A DNA stretch of 64,000 nt from Scilla litardierei (GCA_030789695.1 CM061142.1:607175659-607239658); one strand, 5' to 3'. Shown: positions 1 through 10,379, counted from the first letter of the stretch. Numbers and translations are program-made. The notes: generated from the sequence alone by a model not told the origin.

Positions 1-495
1 TGGCCGGCCTTTGCCCGTATGGCCATGGCCGGCCTCCCCCTTGTTGGGGTTGGCCGCACACCACCCACCGGAGGGGTGGCCGTGGAAGTTATTGGCCATA
101 GCCAACCCCCTCCGCATGGGGAGGGGGTATGCATTGCCATAGCCCATATGGCCATGGCGATCATGCACCAAATTTTCATCTTCTCCGTTGAAAATAACCA
201 CCATCATCTTCTCCGATGAAGCACCCGTTCGTCGAGAAAACGGTTTTGCTTCAATGGACGTGTGCCAAAAAATGAAGAGAACGCGTTTTCAAGGCCACAA
301 ACTACACGCTCTACATGAAGAGAGTTCACATTCTCAATTGAATGGAGACTCAGCATCCATGAGGAGCGCGAGTTTGGCGATATGAACGGTAAGTTCTTCC
401 CGTCACGGAGAGTTCCTGCCATATCCGTAATGACAGAAGACCCTAATGTGAAAAGAACAACTATTGCGATTCTCTCCATCACAATGCGTTCCTAC
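1..495 (-). mobile_element. Copia element B, 5' leader (part left of nested element A)
   Basis: This is untranslated leader of a minus-strand copia element. Read on the minus strand it matches the leader of element A: the ATATGGTAGGA / TCCTACCAT inverted-repeat segments (about 204-490), then the sequence before the GC array, then GGCC-rich repeats (1-180). Element A interrupts it at 495/496; the same leader resumes at 8261, with CCTAC on both sides (491-495 and 8261-8265). The gag-pol of B must lie left of the window. No ORF here looks coding; short ORFs are shadows of the repeats. Confidence 0.85.
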
Positions 496-1103
496 TGTTG
501 GATATGGAAGATGTTTATACACCCTTGTGGGGGATGTACGAGGGAATACGGACCTCGAACGTCGCGTACACGAAGTCGTGTGCGAAGGGAATTTGTTCCC
601 TTGCGGAGAGGATCTCTGGATGAGTGGGAAAGTCGCATTATATATGCATAAGTGCATGCGACATATGGCTAATAAAGGGGGAATATCTTAAGCTTATGTT
701 GTACCATGCATATGGTACAACTTAAGCTTATAATGTGCCATGTATCATGGTACACCTTAATTAAGTTGTTCCAAAGGAACAACTTACCCTAAAATAACTA
801 CCTTGGGGGCTATAAATAAGACCCAAGGGTAAGCCATTTCTTACACTTTTTGCATGGCATTCTTGCATGCATTTTCATCCTAGCGAAGCTCTGCCGAAAT
901 GCTTCCTCTCTTTCTTTATCCAAGTTCTTAATCTAAAGTAGAGATTTAGATTGTGGATTTAGTAGCCTTACTCCGTTCGTGAGAAGACTCGATCCGTCGT
1001 GGCGAATCCGAAGGCGAAGTTCGTAGACTACCGTGCCGCATACGCAAGCGTAAGTCTAAACTTCATATTATCGATCCTAACTCTGTTTTGGCAGGATCCT
1101 TCA
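496..1103 (+). repeat. 5' LTR of copia A
   Basis: 608 bp beginning TGTTGG and ending CA. A nearly identical copy is at 7653-8260. It holds a TATA box (TATAAATA, 811-818) preceded by several stem-loops, so U3 is roughly 496-835. It is related to, but longer than, the 528-531-bp LTRs of B and G. Confidence 0.95.
699..818 (+). promoter_or_regulatory. LTR promoter of copia A: stem-loops upstream of TATA box
   Basis: Perfect inverted repeats precede the TATA box at 811: a 9-bp stem with 4-nt loop at 699-720 (arms TTGTACCAT / ATGGTACAA), an imperfect one at about 734-752, and an 11-bp stem with 3-nt loop at 762-786 (arms TAAGTTGTTCC / GGAACAACTTA). In the 3' LTR one arm of the last hairpin has a point change. 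Promoter role is inferred from position. Confidence 0.65.
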
Positions 1104-1117
1104 TTGGTATCAGAGCC
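1104..1117 (+). other. Primer binding site of copia A
   Basis: TTGGTATCAGAGCC begins at the base after the 5' LTR. It contains TGGTATCAGAGC, complementary to the 3' end of plant initiator tRNA-Met, the usual primer of plant copia elements. Confidence 0.92.
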
Positions 1118-1183
1118 ATATGGGTTCGCCCCGGTCAAACCGTCGTCCCGTCGAAACTATGAACGAGTCGTTGTCTTTTTCAC

Positions 1184-1318
1184 GAATGGGTCTCCTACCA
1201 TTACGGATATGGTAGGAACGCTTCGTGACGGAGAGAACGCAGCGGTTGTTCTTTTCACGTTAGGGTCTCCTATCATTACGGATATGGTAGGAACTCTCCG
1301 TGACGGGAAGAACCGACC
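1184..1318 (+). repeat. Leader inverted-repeat segments of copia A
   Basis: Two copies of a roughly 70-bp segment, each centred on an inverted repeat (CCTACCAT ... ATGGTAGG), followed by a CGTGACGG segment. The same module is present in B (204-490 and 8261-8300, minus strand), so it is a family feature of this leader and not a local accident. Confidence 0.75.
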
Positions 1319-1593
1319 GTTCACGTAGTATGTTATTCATTTTTGGCACACGGCCATTAGGAAATAACTAATTTCTCGACGAACGGGTGCTTCATCGACG
1401 AACGGGTGCTTCATCGAGGAAGATGATGGTAGTTATTTCCATCGGGTAAGATGAAATTTGGTGCATGTGCACCATGGCCAAATGGGCTATGAAGGCCATG
1501 CACCCCCCCTCCACTTGCGGAGGGGGTTGGCTACGGCCAATAACCACCGGCGACCACCCCATCAAGGGGGAGGAGTGTGTGCGGCAACCCCAT

Positions 1594-1945
1594 TCAAGGG
1601 GGTGGCCGGCCATGGCCAAAGGGGCCATGGCCGGCCAATGCCCAAAATGGCCTTGGCCATGACCGGCCATGGCCAAGCCATGGCCGGCCATGGCCAGGCC
1701 GGTAGTGGCCGGCCAAGGCCAGGCCAGCCTGGCCGGCCCTGGCAGTGGCCAGGGCCGGCGCCCTGGCCTCAGCCAGGGCCTGGCCGGCCCTGGCAGAGGC
1801 CAGGGCATGGCCGGCCCTGGCCGGCCTTGGCCAGGGCAGAGGCCCTGGCCGAGGGGTCAGGGCCCCTGGCCGGCCAGGGCAGAGGCCCTGGCCGGCCCTT
1901 GGCCAAGCCCCGGCCAGGGCAGAGGCCCTGGCCGGGAAGAAGTTG
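1594..1945 (+). repeat. GC-rich GGCC array in leader of copia A
   Basis: About 350 bp of degenerate tandem sequence built from GGCC, CATGGCC, CCCTGGCC and CAGGGC units, very rich in short palindromes. Long ORFs in every frame here (rich in Gly, Pro, Arg, Ala) are by-products of composition. Equivalent arrays occur at 1-180 (B) and 39730-40015 (G). Confidence 0.85.
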
Positions 1946-2030
1946 CAGACCAAAAATTAGTCGACCAATTTGGTGTTTTTGGTCGACCAATCTGGCAGAA
2001 GGTCTGGGTCGACTGCAAACTTGCCAACTG

Positions 2031-2345
2031 ACCCATACGGGGTGACAAAAGGCCTTGGCCAAACTCGAATGTGCCGATTAGCCCATACGGGGCTAACCAC
2101 AATAACAACTAGTCCATACGGGGCTAACGTTTTTAATGAAGTTTTTTCATTGGGCTCTACTCCTTGAAGATTAGCCATAGTGCTCTACTTCATGCGAGAT
2201 TAGCCGTAGTGCTCTACTCCTTGAAGATTAGCCGTAATGCTCTACTTCATGCGAGATTAGCCATGTCATTGTGCTCTACTCTACGGAGATTAGCCAATGA
2301 ACTTATAACGTTGTGCTCTACTCTACGGAGATTAGCCAATGTGTT
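2031..2345 (+). repeat. Short tandem repeats in leader of copia A
   Basis: Three copies of CCCATACGGGG-like motifs (2031-2125) are followed by about six units ending GATTAGCC, alternating CTCTACTTCATGCGA and CTCTACTCCTTGAA forms at about 31-bp and then about 43-bp spacing. Non-coding leader between the GC array and gag. Confidence 0.7.
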
Positions 2346-2863
2346 TTTCAAATTTTTGAAAAAGGTATTTTCAAATAGGTTATGTCCCGTCCTTAATCGG
2401 GATAGCGCAATTTAGAATTCCAAGTCCTACCACGATCCGGCCATGGTTATCTAACCCATGGGTGTGTAGAACAGGTCTCGTGGCTTGGCAATTGTTGCGT
2501 TAAAATTCTTTGCGCAAACTCTCACCTATTCCATTTTGAAAGATATGTTTTTCAAAATTGATTTTCCGCTGCGAAGTACTATAAGAGTACAATTGTTTGA
2601 TAAGTGATGGGGGAATATTGAAGGTTGTTCTAGATGGTGATTGGAATCATAGAGACCTTTTCGATTCTAGAACAACATCTTCAATATTTTTCGAAAGTAA
2701 CTTATCAAATATAATATAATTCCAAGTGGGATTTGAATTTTTAGAACTATCCAAATGGGATATTCTATTATCATTTCAAGTGGGAGTTATATTTTAAGAA
2801 TTTTTATGCAATGTTTTGATCGAACCTTCGGTTTTATGTCTTTTGCATCATTTTAAAAGTAAA

Positions 2864-3790
2864 ATATCTTCCGCTTCAAAGAATATCGTTGCTGAGTTAA
2901 ACAAAGGTGAAAAACTCAACGGCGATAATTACAATCTTTGGTCCATAAAGATACAATACGTTCTAGAGGAGCAAGAAGTGCTCGAAACTCTAAAGAACGT
3001 TATGATTAAACCCGAGTTGGGCACTACGGCCCAACACCGACGAGACAGGGAAGCTTTTGATGCTTGGTCTCGGAAGAATAAGATAGCGCGCATTACGTTA
3101 TTAAGCAGTATGGCTGATGACATAATGCGCATCTTCCGAGAACATGACCTAGCCATGGACATATGGTCCAAGCTAGAGGAGAAGTTCGGTGGCACATCGG
3201 TGTCCAAACTTCGCGCCTTAACTATAAAGTTCGATACATATAAGAAACGTCCAGATCATTCCATAGGGAAACATCTGCGACATATGGCGAACCTTATCTC
3301 GGAGTTAAAGGACGCAGGTCATTTGCTCACTGATGAGCAACAAATCCAAGCAGTCATACGTTCCCTACCAAATGGGTGGGATCAGATGAAGATGCATCTC
3401 ACTCATAATGAGAGCATCAAGACCTTCAACGATGTTTCCAAGCACCTCGAATTAGAGGAAGAGCGGCTTGCGGCTGCCAAGCCAGGTGCAGAAGTGCACA
3501 TGATTGCTAGTTCCTCACACGGGGGAAAGAAACGTAAAGATCGTTCGAAGTCTTCTAATGAACGTAATAAGCAACCTGAGTCTACCAAGGAACCCAAACA
3601 TAAGGGTGGGCACAAGAAATGGCACAAGAAGAAAGACTTGAAAAGGATCAAGTGCTTCAAGTGCAACAAGCTCGGTCACTATGCTCGTTCGTGTACGAGT
3701 GGAAGTGACGAGGTAACTTGTAATACTAGTTACATATGTGTTTCGAGTTCACTATTTCTTGTGGAATCTAATCCATTTTGGGATAATTGA
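2864..3790 (+). pseudogene. gag: Copia A gag (capsid/nucleocapsid), broken
   Basis: The reading frame is open from 2816 to 3790, but comparison with element G places the ancestral start at 2864, where ATG has become ATA. The protein has the plant copia gag fold region (LNGDNYNLW near the N-terminus, LPNGWDQMKMHL in the middle), a Lys-rich stretch, and a nucleocapsid zinc knuckle of the form C-x2-C-x4-H-x4-C (CFKCNKLGHYARSC). One extra G near 3781 shifts the frame exactly where the protease DSGATDH motif should continue, so gag ends early at TGA and is uncoupled from pol. In an intact element gag would form the virus-like particle in the cytoplasm. Confidence 0.88.
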
Positions 3791-6598
3791 TTCAGGTGCC
3801 ACCGACCACATAGCAAAGGACAGACGGTCCTTCGTGGAGTATCACCGGATACCCCAAGGAATGAAGTGGATCAATGTAGGAAACAACACACGTGTTGAAG
3901 TGAAAGGCGTTGGGACTCGCAAGCTAGTCTTGGACAACGGCCACACTCTCCTACTTCATGATGTTCTCTTCATTCCATATATTCAAAGGAATATTAAAAA
4001 TGTGGTCAATTTAATGGGTCTTGGTTATAGTTGGTTCCTTCATGATTGTAATATGGACCTATTTTTGTAATAATTCCTTTATTGGTACTGGGTTTGTATT
4101 TCAAAGGATTTATTGTAATAAGTACAATGTATAAATTCCTCATGTAATGAAAATTTCCTTGTGACAAATTCTTTGACTAATGAGTCTAATATAATTTGTT
4201 GGCACACAAGGCTTGGTCATATTGGACCAACGCGTATGGATAGACTTGCCAAACGTGGCCTTCTATCCAATGTTTCAAAGGTTGAAATGTCGACCTGCGA
4301 ACATTGCCTTGTGAGAAAATCTTGTCGCAAGCCGTTTGGAACCGGCACAAGGGCCGAGGTTCCATTACAGCTTATCCATTCGGACATATGTGGTCCGATG
4401 AATGTCAAGACAAGACGTGGGAAGTCCTATTTCATCACTTTTATTGATGATTTCACCCGATTCGGTCATATCTATTTGATATCCCACAAAAGTGAAAGCA
4501 CTAAACCTGCTTTAAAAACTATATGAGTTAAGTGGAGAATCAATTAGATCGCAAGATTACGGTCGTGCGAACCGATGGGGGCGGTGAATATCAATCAACA
4601 AGTTTAAAGGAACTTTGTGATGAAAAAGGCATAGTACATCAGGTAACTATGCCTTATACTCCTCAACAAATTGGTGTTGCAGAAAGGAGGAATAGGACTT
4701 TAATGAAAAAAAAATGGTCCGTTCAATGATGGCGCAATCTAACTTGCCAATCACCTTTTGGGGTGATGCATTATTGACGGCCACTTTCATTTTGAACCGC
4801 GTACCCTCGAAATCAGTTAGCTCCACTCCTTATGAGTTGTGGAACCAAAGGTCTCCTGACTTAACATTTTGAAACCATGGGGTTGTGCATCCTACGCACA
4901 TATTTCCTCCCATAAGTATGGCAAACTTGGGCCAAGGGGAAGGAAATGTATCTTTATACGATACTCAGAAAACTCCAAAGGTTATGTTTTATGTTAGTCA
5001 GGAAGACAATGGTGGGCTAATTGAGTTGAGTCGAGGGATGTCACTTTCTTGGAAAATGAGTTTCCAAGACATGGCGAGATAAGTCAGGACTTATCTCTAT
5101 TTGAGATTTATGATCAAGAAGGATTACCTCATTCGAGTGGGAGAATTCTTGGTGAAAACGAAAATACGTTTCAACCTTCACCAATGGATTATACGAATGA
5201 CGATTATCCTATTCCATACGGGAATAATGATCCAAGTGGGAGCAATTCTAACGACATTTCAAGTGGGAGTGATATTAGAATTGATCTAACTTCGAGTCAA
5301 CAAGGACTTGAAGAATCTCAAATACGACGTAGTAATCATACAAGGTTGGTTGAAATTTCTGCAAACCTTTATGATTTTACTACAAGAAAATGACGAGCCT
5401 GCAACTTTCAAACAAGCCGTCATTTTGCCCTGCAAAAGACAAATGGATGGAAGCGATGAAGGAGGAATTGAAATCCATGAAAGTTGACCAAGTCTGGGAC
5501 TTAGTTAACTTACCCAGAGGACATAGAGCAATTGGGAACAAATGGGTTCTCAAGATCAAGCATAAGGCTGATGGCTCTATTGACAGATATAAAGCTCGCC
5601 TTGTCGCGAAAGGTTTTACGCAACAGGAAGGGATAGACTACGAAGAGACCTTCTCACATGTTATGCGTTTTACCTCGATTCGCCTGATTATGGCAATGGT
5701 AGCTTGCTTATACCTCGAATTACATCAGATGGATGTAAAGACGGCCTTTCTCAATAGAGAATTGGACGAGGAGATCTATATGGAACAACCAACATGGTTT
5801 GTAAAAGAAGGAAACGAACATAAGGTTTGTAAAATTCGTAAGCCCATATATGGTCGTAAATAATCCTCGAGGCAATGGTATATACGTTTTCAAGAAGTTG
5901 TTTTATCAAATGGATTTTCCATACTTGATGAAGATAACTACGTATATATCAAGATGAATAAAAGCAAGCATGTTATTATGTCTCTATATGTAGATGACAT
6001 TTTAAATAACCAGAAATGACAAGGGCTTTGTGATGGATATCAAGGCTTGACTTTCATCAGTTTTGAGATGAAAGATATGGGGAAGCCACATATATCCTTG
6101 GAATTAAGATTTCAAGGAATCGTTCGAAGAAACTTCTTTCTCTTTCACAAGAGACTTATTTAAAGAAGGTTCTAGAACGGTTTAATATGTAGGACTGCAA
6201 GTCCAATTGATACTCCTATAAGCAGATGCGATAATTTATATCTGAAATCATGTCCAAAGAACCAAAAGGGAAAGGAAATTATGGAAAAAGTTCCATATTC
6301 CAGTGCAGTTGATAGTCTTATGTACGCTATGATGCATACAAGACCGGACATCTGTTTTGCCGTTGGAATGGTAAGTCGTTACCAATCTAACCCAGGGCAA
6401 GAACACTGGAAAGCGGTTAAGAGGATAAATGCAGTATCTTAAAAGAACTGCAGATTTGCAAAAGACTATGATAAAACCAAGAAGGTAGACATAAGGTACA
6501 TATCTACGCATAAGATGATAGAGGATCAGCTTACGAAATCGATCTCCAGAAATGTGTTTTATAAACACTTATCATCCCAAGGATTGCGTATGAGCTGA
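3786..6598 (+). pseudogene. pol: Copia A pol (protease-integrase-RT-RNase H remnant)
   Basis: Domains appear in copia order but in several frames. Protease: DSGATDH near 3790. Integrase: zinc-binding H-H-C-C region with WHTRLGH near 4200, the first Asp near 4380, the second in RTDGGGEYQ near 4570 and the Glu in GVAERRN near 4680. A run of nine A's (about 4705-4713) causes a frameshift. RT: WVLKIKHKADG and MDVKTAFLN are in an open stretch at 5390-5863, which ends at TAA; the YVDD region (about 5985) survives out of frame. RNase H is mostly gone: about 360 bp present in G are missing near 6450, joining the end of RT to the last part of RNase H. The ancestral stop is TGA at 6596-6598. The product cannot be functional. 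Confidence 0.88.
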
Positions 6599-7640
6599 GT
6601 TGTACCAATATATATTCCCATGTCTAAGAAATGATCAAAATTAATAAAAGAATAAAGTTCTTTTTTCCAACATTGCATATGAATTTCTTAAGAAATGTTT
6701 GTGTACATTATTGAAATCTCAGCTGAATTGTGTGTATGTCGGACAGATTAAGGTTGGCTCTCTCACATGAGCAACCGCCTTATCTTATCAGATGGATAAG
6801 ATAGAGATGAGACTAGTTTAAAGTCAAAATCATTAGACGAATGATTTAGAGTCATGACTTAAACAAGATAGTCGAATGAAAGATCTGCATCATATGGATG
6901 CTTACAAAAGATCTGAGATCTGTATCACAAGGATATTTGAAAGAGATCTCATAGGATTTTTTAAATCCTATCTGTCTTATGCAGGATGAGAGTCCGTGAA
7001 TTTTTCACGAGTAGTAAGGGGACTCAAAAAGATAGGCACTGTGGTGTCTGATCTTTTCATCCGTACAACATCATTAAGACATACTCTCCCTGGGAAAGGA
7101 GTGATGTTGTAATACGTGTTCATACCACGTATGCATTTCGACCACTGAGTTAGTAGCAATAGTGTTTGCTATTATGTGAGACTCAAAGGCCATATGGGCC
7201 TTAACTCTTACCCTCAAGGACTCCAATTGGTTCCTTTAGATTTGACGAGATGATCGCCATCTTAGCGTGTTACTTATGGGCTATGATAATTCGGCTCGGC
7301 GGGGCACGTTAGAAAAGCGAGTCTAGTCAAGATCAGAAGGTTCGCAAGAAGAGGAAGATTGATTTCATATTCACATTTGGACTTTAATGATTCAAAGCTG
7401 GACAGCCAATTGTGATCCAGATGGGATTCAATTATTGAATATAAAGTATAAGAAATGTGAAGAAATAATCTAGGGTAAAGCATGCGTTGAACTACTCAAC
7501 TTTGCACCTTCGAGGTCGTTGTGTATCTCTAACAAGTGCACAACAACAAACTCTACGCGCATGACGGTCGCACGGTCTATTTCTCTGTATGATAGATGAA
7601 AGAACTAAGAGAAAGACGTTCTCTTACAATCCCCTCAAGT
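6599..7640 (+). other. Conserved non-coding spacer between pol and PPT, copia A
   Basis: About 1 kb with no plausible ORF between the pol stop and the polypurine tract. The same spacer is present at matching position in G (33797-34777, minus strand) and aligns over most of its length by eye, including a long imperfect inverted repeat around 6818-6866 (arms near GTTTAAAGTC / GACTTAAAC). Its function is unknown. Confidence 0.6.
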
Positions 7641-7652
7641 GTGAGTGGGAGA
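7641..7652 (+). other. Polypurine tract of copia A
   Basis: GTGAGTGGGAGA lies directly before the TGTTGG of the 3' LTR, the expected place for plus-strand priming. The same block precedes the LTR of G (33780-33796, minus strand). Confidence 0.8.
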
Positions 7653-8260
7653 TGTTGGATATGGAAGATGTTTATACACCCTTGTGGGGGATGTATGAGG
7701 GAATACGGACCTCGAACGTCGCGTACACGAAGTCGTGTGCGAAGGGAATTTGTTCCCTTGCGGAGAGGATCTCTGGATGAGTGGGAAAGTCGCATTATAT
7801 ATGCATAAGTGCATGCGACATATGGCTAATAAAGGGGGAATATCTTAAGCTTATGTTGTACCATGCATATGGTACAACTTAAGCTTATAATGTGCCATGT
7901 ATCATGGTACACCTTAATTAAGTTGTTCCAAAGAAACAACTTACCCTAAAATAACTACCTTGGGGGCTATAAATAAGACCCAAGGGTAAGCCATTTCTTA
8001 CACTTTTTGCATGGCATTCTTGCATGCATTTTCATCCTAGCGAAGCTCTGCCGAAATGCTTCCTCTCTTTCTTTATCCAAGTTCTTAATCTAAAGTAGAG
8101 ATTTAGATTGTGGATTTAGTAGCCTTACTCCGTTCGTGAGAAGACTCGATCCGTCGTGGCGAATCCGAAGGCGAAGTTCGTAGACTACCGTGCCGCATAC
8201 GCAAGCGTAAGTCTAAATTTCATATTATCGATCCTAACTCTGTTTTGGCAGGATCCTTCA
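7653..8260 (+). repeat. 3' LTR of copia A
   Basis: 608 bp, same length as the 5' LTR at 496-1103, with about 3 substitutions seen by eye (in the early U3, in the 11-bp stem-loop, and near the 3' end). Followed by the CCTAC duplication. Confidence 0.95.
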
Positions 8261-8374
8261 CCTACCATATCCATAATGGAAGGAGTCCCATTCGTGAAAG
8301 AGACAACGCCTCGTTCATCGGTGAGACCGGGGCGACGGTTAGACCGGGGCAAACCCGTATGGCTCCGATACCAA
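8261..8374 (-). mobile_element. Copia element B, leader and PBS (part right of nested element A)
   Basis: Continuation of the B leader after the insertion of A. On the minus strand it begins with a PBS at 8361-8374 (TTGGTATCGGAGCC, one base from the initiator tRNA-Met consensus) directly after the LTR. It then runs into the inverted-repeat module that A split. Joining this to 495 and reading leftward gives an uninterrupted leader like that of A. Confidence 0.88.
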
Positions 8375-8905
8375 TGTAGGATCCTGTCAAAACAATGACA
8401 TTAGGATCGAATAATAACATAGACTTACGCTTGCGTACGCGGCACCGTAGTCTCTGAACTTCACCCTCGGATTCGCCACAACGGTCGGTACTTCGTCACG
8501 GAGGATTGAAGCAGAGTTTCACCGCCTAAATCTCTATTTAGAAGAGGATTTTAATGGAAGGGAGAAGAAGAACATAAGTTGCCTTATGCAAACTTATGGC
8601 ATGTTAAGATTGGTGTAAAAGGCATACCCTTGGGTCCTATTTATAGGCTTTAGGGGTAGTTATTGTAGGAAATAACCAATTATAAGCTTATTAGCCTATA
8701 TTAGCCCTTTTACTTATCCTCTTCTTCATTCACTTATCGAGTGCCTTTATGCACTTATAAAGTGACATTTTCCACTTATCGAGTGGTCCTTTTCACACGA
8801 GAAAATGTTCCCTTCGTGCACGCTTTCGTGCACGCGACATCTGAGGTCCGTATACCCTCCTCATACATCCCCTCATGGGTGTATTCATGTCGTCCAAATC
8901 CAACA
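8375..8905 (-). repeat. 5' LTR of copia B (minus strand)
   Basis: 531 bp, reading on the minus strand from TGTTGG (8905) to CA (8375), similar in length and sequence to the LTR of G (33252-33779). A TATA box (CTATAAATAGG on the minus strand) lies at about 8636-8646. CAGCC at 8906-8910 should be one copy of the target duplication; the other is outside the window. Confidence 0.9.
8731..8785 (-). promoter_or_regulatory. Three 13-bp palindromes at 21-bp spacing in LTR of B
   Basis: CACTTATCGAGTG (8731-8743), CACTTATAAAGTG (8752-8764) and CACTTATCGAGTG (8773-8785) start exactly 21 bp apart. They lie roughly 85-140 bp upstream of the TATA box on the minus strand. The same array is kept in G. The regulatory role is inferred from symmetry, spacing and position. 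Confidence 0.6.
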
Positions 8906-10082
8906 CAGCCGGGACGTCGACGAACTCATCCGTCGGGGAGCTGGTATTGGCCAAGGAAACCCCTCTGGCCATGCGCCTCGCCGTATAGTGGAGGAAGAGA
9001 TCCGCCGATCCGACCCTGCGGTTAGAAGGCTGGAGCTAACGGTCGCAGCTGTCCCGCCAGCCCAGGTCGCGGTTGAACCCCCTATGGGGGAGACTATGGT
9101 CGTCGATCTCCCCAGCTCTGCCCGCACCGAGGGAGGTAACGGGGGCGCTGGCCTGGGACCTCGCGCGCCTGCAGACGGTTGAGGCAGGGAACTGAAGCAC
9201 CCCCCCTTCGGAGTACGGGGAGCCCGACGAGAAGAGGAAGAAGAAGAAGAAGAAGACCGAGGAGGTCTGCCCCTCTGCGGCCCTTGAGATGTCGATCGTC
9301 TCGGGAGGGACCCTCCCGCTGGCGGTTGTGGCCACCCCGGTCGATCCAGCAGAGATGTCTTTGGCCAGAACTGGGGGTGCCCTGTTGACACTCCAGGCAG
9401 GTCCCGAGGTCACGCCTGGTGACTCGATCTTTGTCGACCGGGACGTGGCCACCCAGCTGGCGTGGAGCTCCATCCTTCCGAGGGACCGCTCTCTCCTAGA
9501 GAAGGCTTTCTCCGATCGACTGGCGGATACTTTAGTCTGGCAGCTCCAGTAGGTTGGTCTTTCCGCCGTGCCCAATCCTGCCACGTGGTTCCCCTGGCTC
9601 ACTCCCTTTATTTTGCAGGCCACCGTGATGGCCGTTGAGGTGCAGTGTCGCGCGACCCATGCGACCAACCTTGAAGAGTCTTTGGCATGGGAGAATTTGA
9701 GGGCCGGGGCGGCCTAGGTGGCGGCCGAAGAATCCCGTATGGAAGCTCGCCTTTTGCAGCATCGGGTGGACGAGCTCGCCTCCAAGGTGCTGGACCTACA
9801 GGGGGCCCTGGCCGATGCTCAGAGATCGGCCCAGGAGGCGGAAGAAGCGTTCCGCCGGGAGAGGGGCGAGCTCTGGGCTGAGCTGGGAGCCCTGCGATAG
9901 GCGCACTCCACCCGGCTCGTCGAGGAGGTGGAAAGGGGCTACGATGGGGTCCTGAGGCCATGGATTGCGGAGGCCTTCAGGGAGGAATTCGATTCCTACG
10001 AGGACCTCTTGGCCCCCAGGATCGTAAGGGTCTTCCGGGACTCCTTTCAGAGTTCGAGGAGTCTGTCCGGCGACGCATGTAG
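8906..10082 (+). pseudogene. Antisense coiled-coil ORF of Tat-like element D, degenerate
   Basis: A coding-like stretch on the strand opposite to the D gag. Pieces in different frames include a Lys/Glu block (about 9220-9265), a segment at 9289-9552, and a heptad-rich coiled coil at 9721-9900 (many Leu/Ala/Glu, with ESRMEARLLQHRVDEL at its start). After a stop this continues through VRVFRDS to an end near 10082 (VRRRM then TAG). It has at least three stops or frameshifts. Some plant Tat-lineage elements (the Grande/Retand group) carry an extra ORF in antisense near the 3' end, and element F has a similar ORF at 30895. The identification as that antisense ORF is inference. Confidence 0.5.
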
Positions 10083-10379
10083 TGCCTCAGGGTTTCTCTG
10101 GGACCCTGCACTACATTGAACAGAAGTTCTGAGTCCGGTTTTACCTGGCGTCTGGCCATGAACTGCTTGCAGAACTGCTGGGAGAAGTCCTCGAAGCTGT
10201 CGATGGAACGGTTGGGGAGGCTGTGGTACCAACTCCGGGCGAATTTCCGGAGGTTGGAGTAGAATCCTCTGTAGAGCAGAGTGTCGTCGGCTCCTTGGAA
10301 CACCATGACCCCCTCATAGTCCATCACGTGGTCTTCTATGTCCCCTGTGCCATCGTACTTCTCTAAGGTTGGCACCTTC
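10080..10379 (-). pseudogene. gag: Gag fragment of Tat-like gypsy element D
   Basis: The minus strand encodes about 100 residues of the gypsy retrotransposon gag domain: VPTLEKYDGTGD at the start, GADDTLLYRGF, then WYHSLPNRSIDSFEDFSQQF and GPRETLRHYM. The upstream side is cut at 10379/10380 by insertion of element C and resumes at 19342, where AGATTCAAG restores the preceding residues RFK in frame. The downstream side stops abruptly at about 10080, where it runs into the end of the opposite-strand coiled-coil ORF. All of pol is missing at this junction. Confidence 0.85.

Larger units (their letters stand above)
496..8260 (+). mobile_element. Ty1/copia LTR retrotransposon A, full length but defective
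   Basis: Complete by structure: two 608-bp LTRs, 5-bp target duplication CCTAC (491-495, 8261-8265), a PBS matching initiator tRNA-Met directly after the 5' LTR, and a purine tract directly before the 3' LTR. Gag, protease, integrase, RT and RNase H occur in copia order but carry frameshifts, stops and an RNase H deletion. It lies inside the leader of minus-strand element B. By eye I count about 3 differences between the LTRs, so insertion looks recent although pol is badly broken. Confidence 0.95.

Noticed and set aside
1392..2062. Long ORFs on both strands (up to 195 codons) in the GGCC-rich leader of A, and the same at 39456-40053 in G
   Set aside because: Open in nearly all frames because the repeat lacks stop triplets; only Gly/Pro/Ala/Arg/Trp-rich nonsense, and it lies between PBS and gag.
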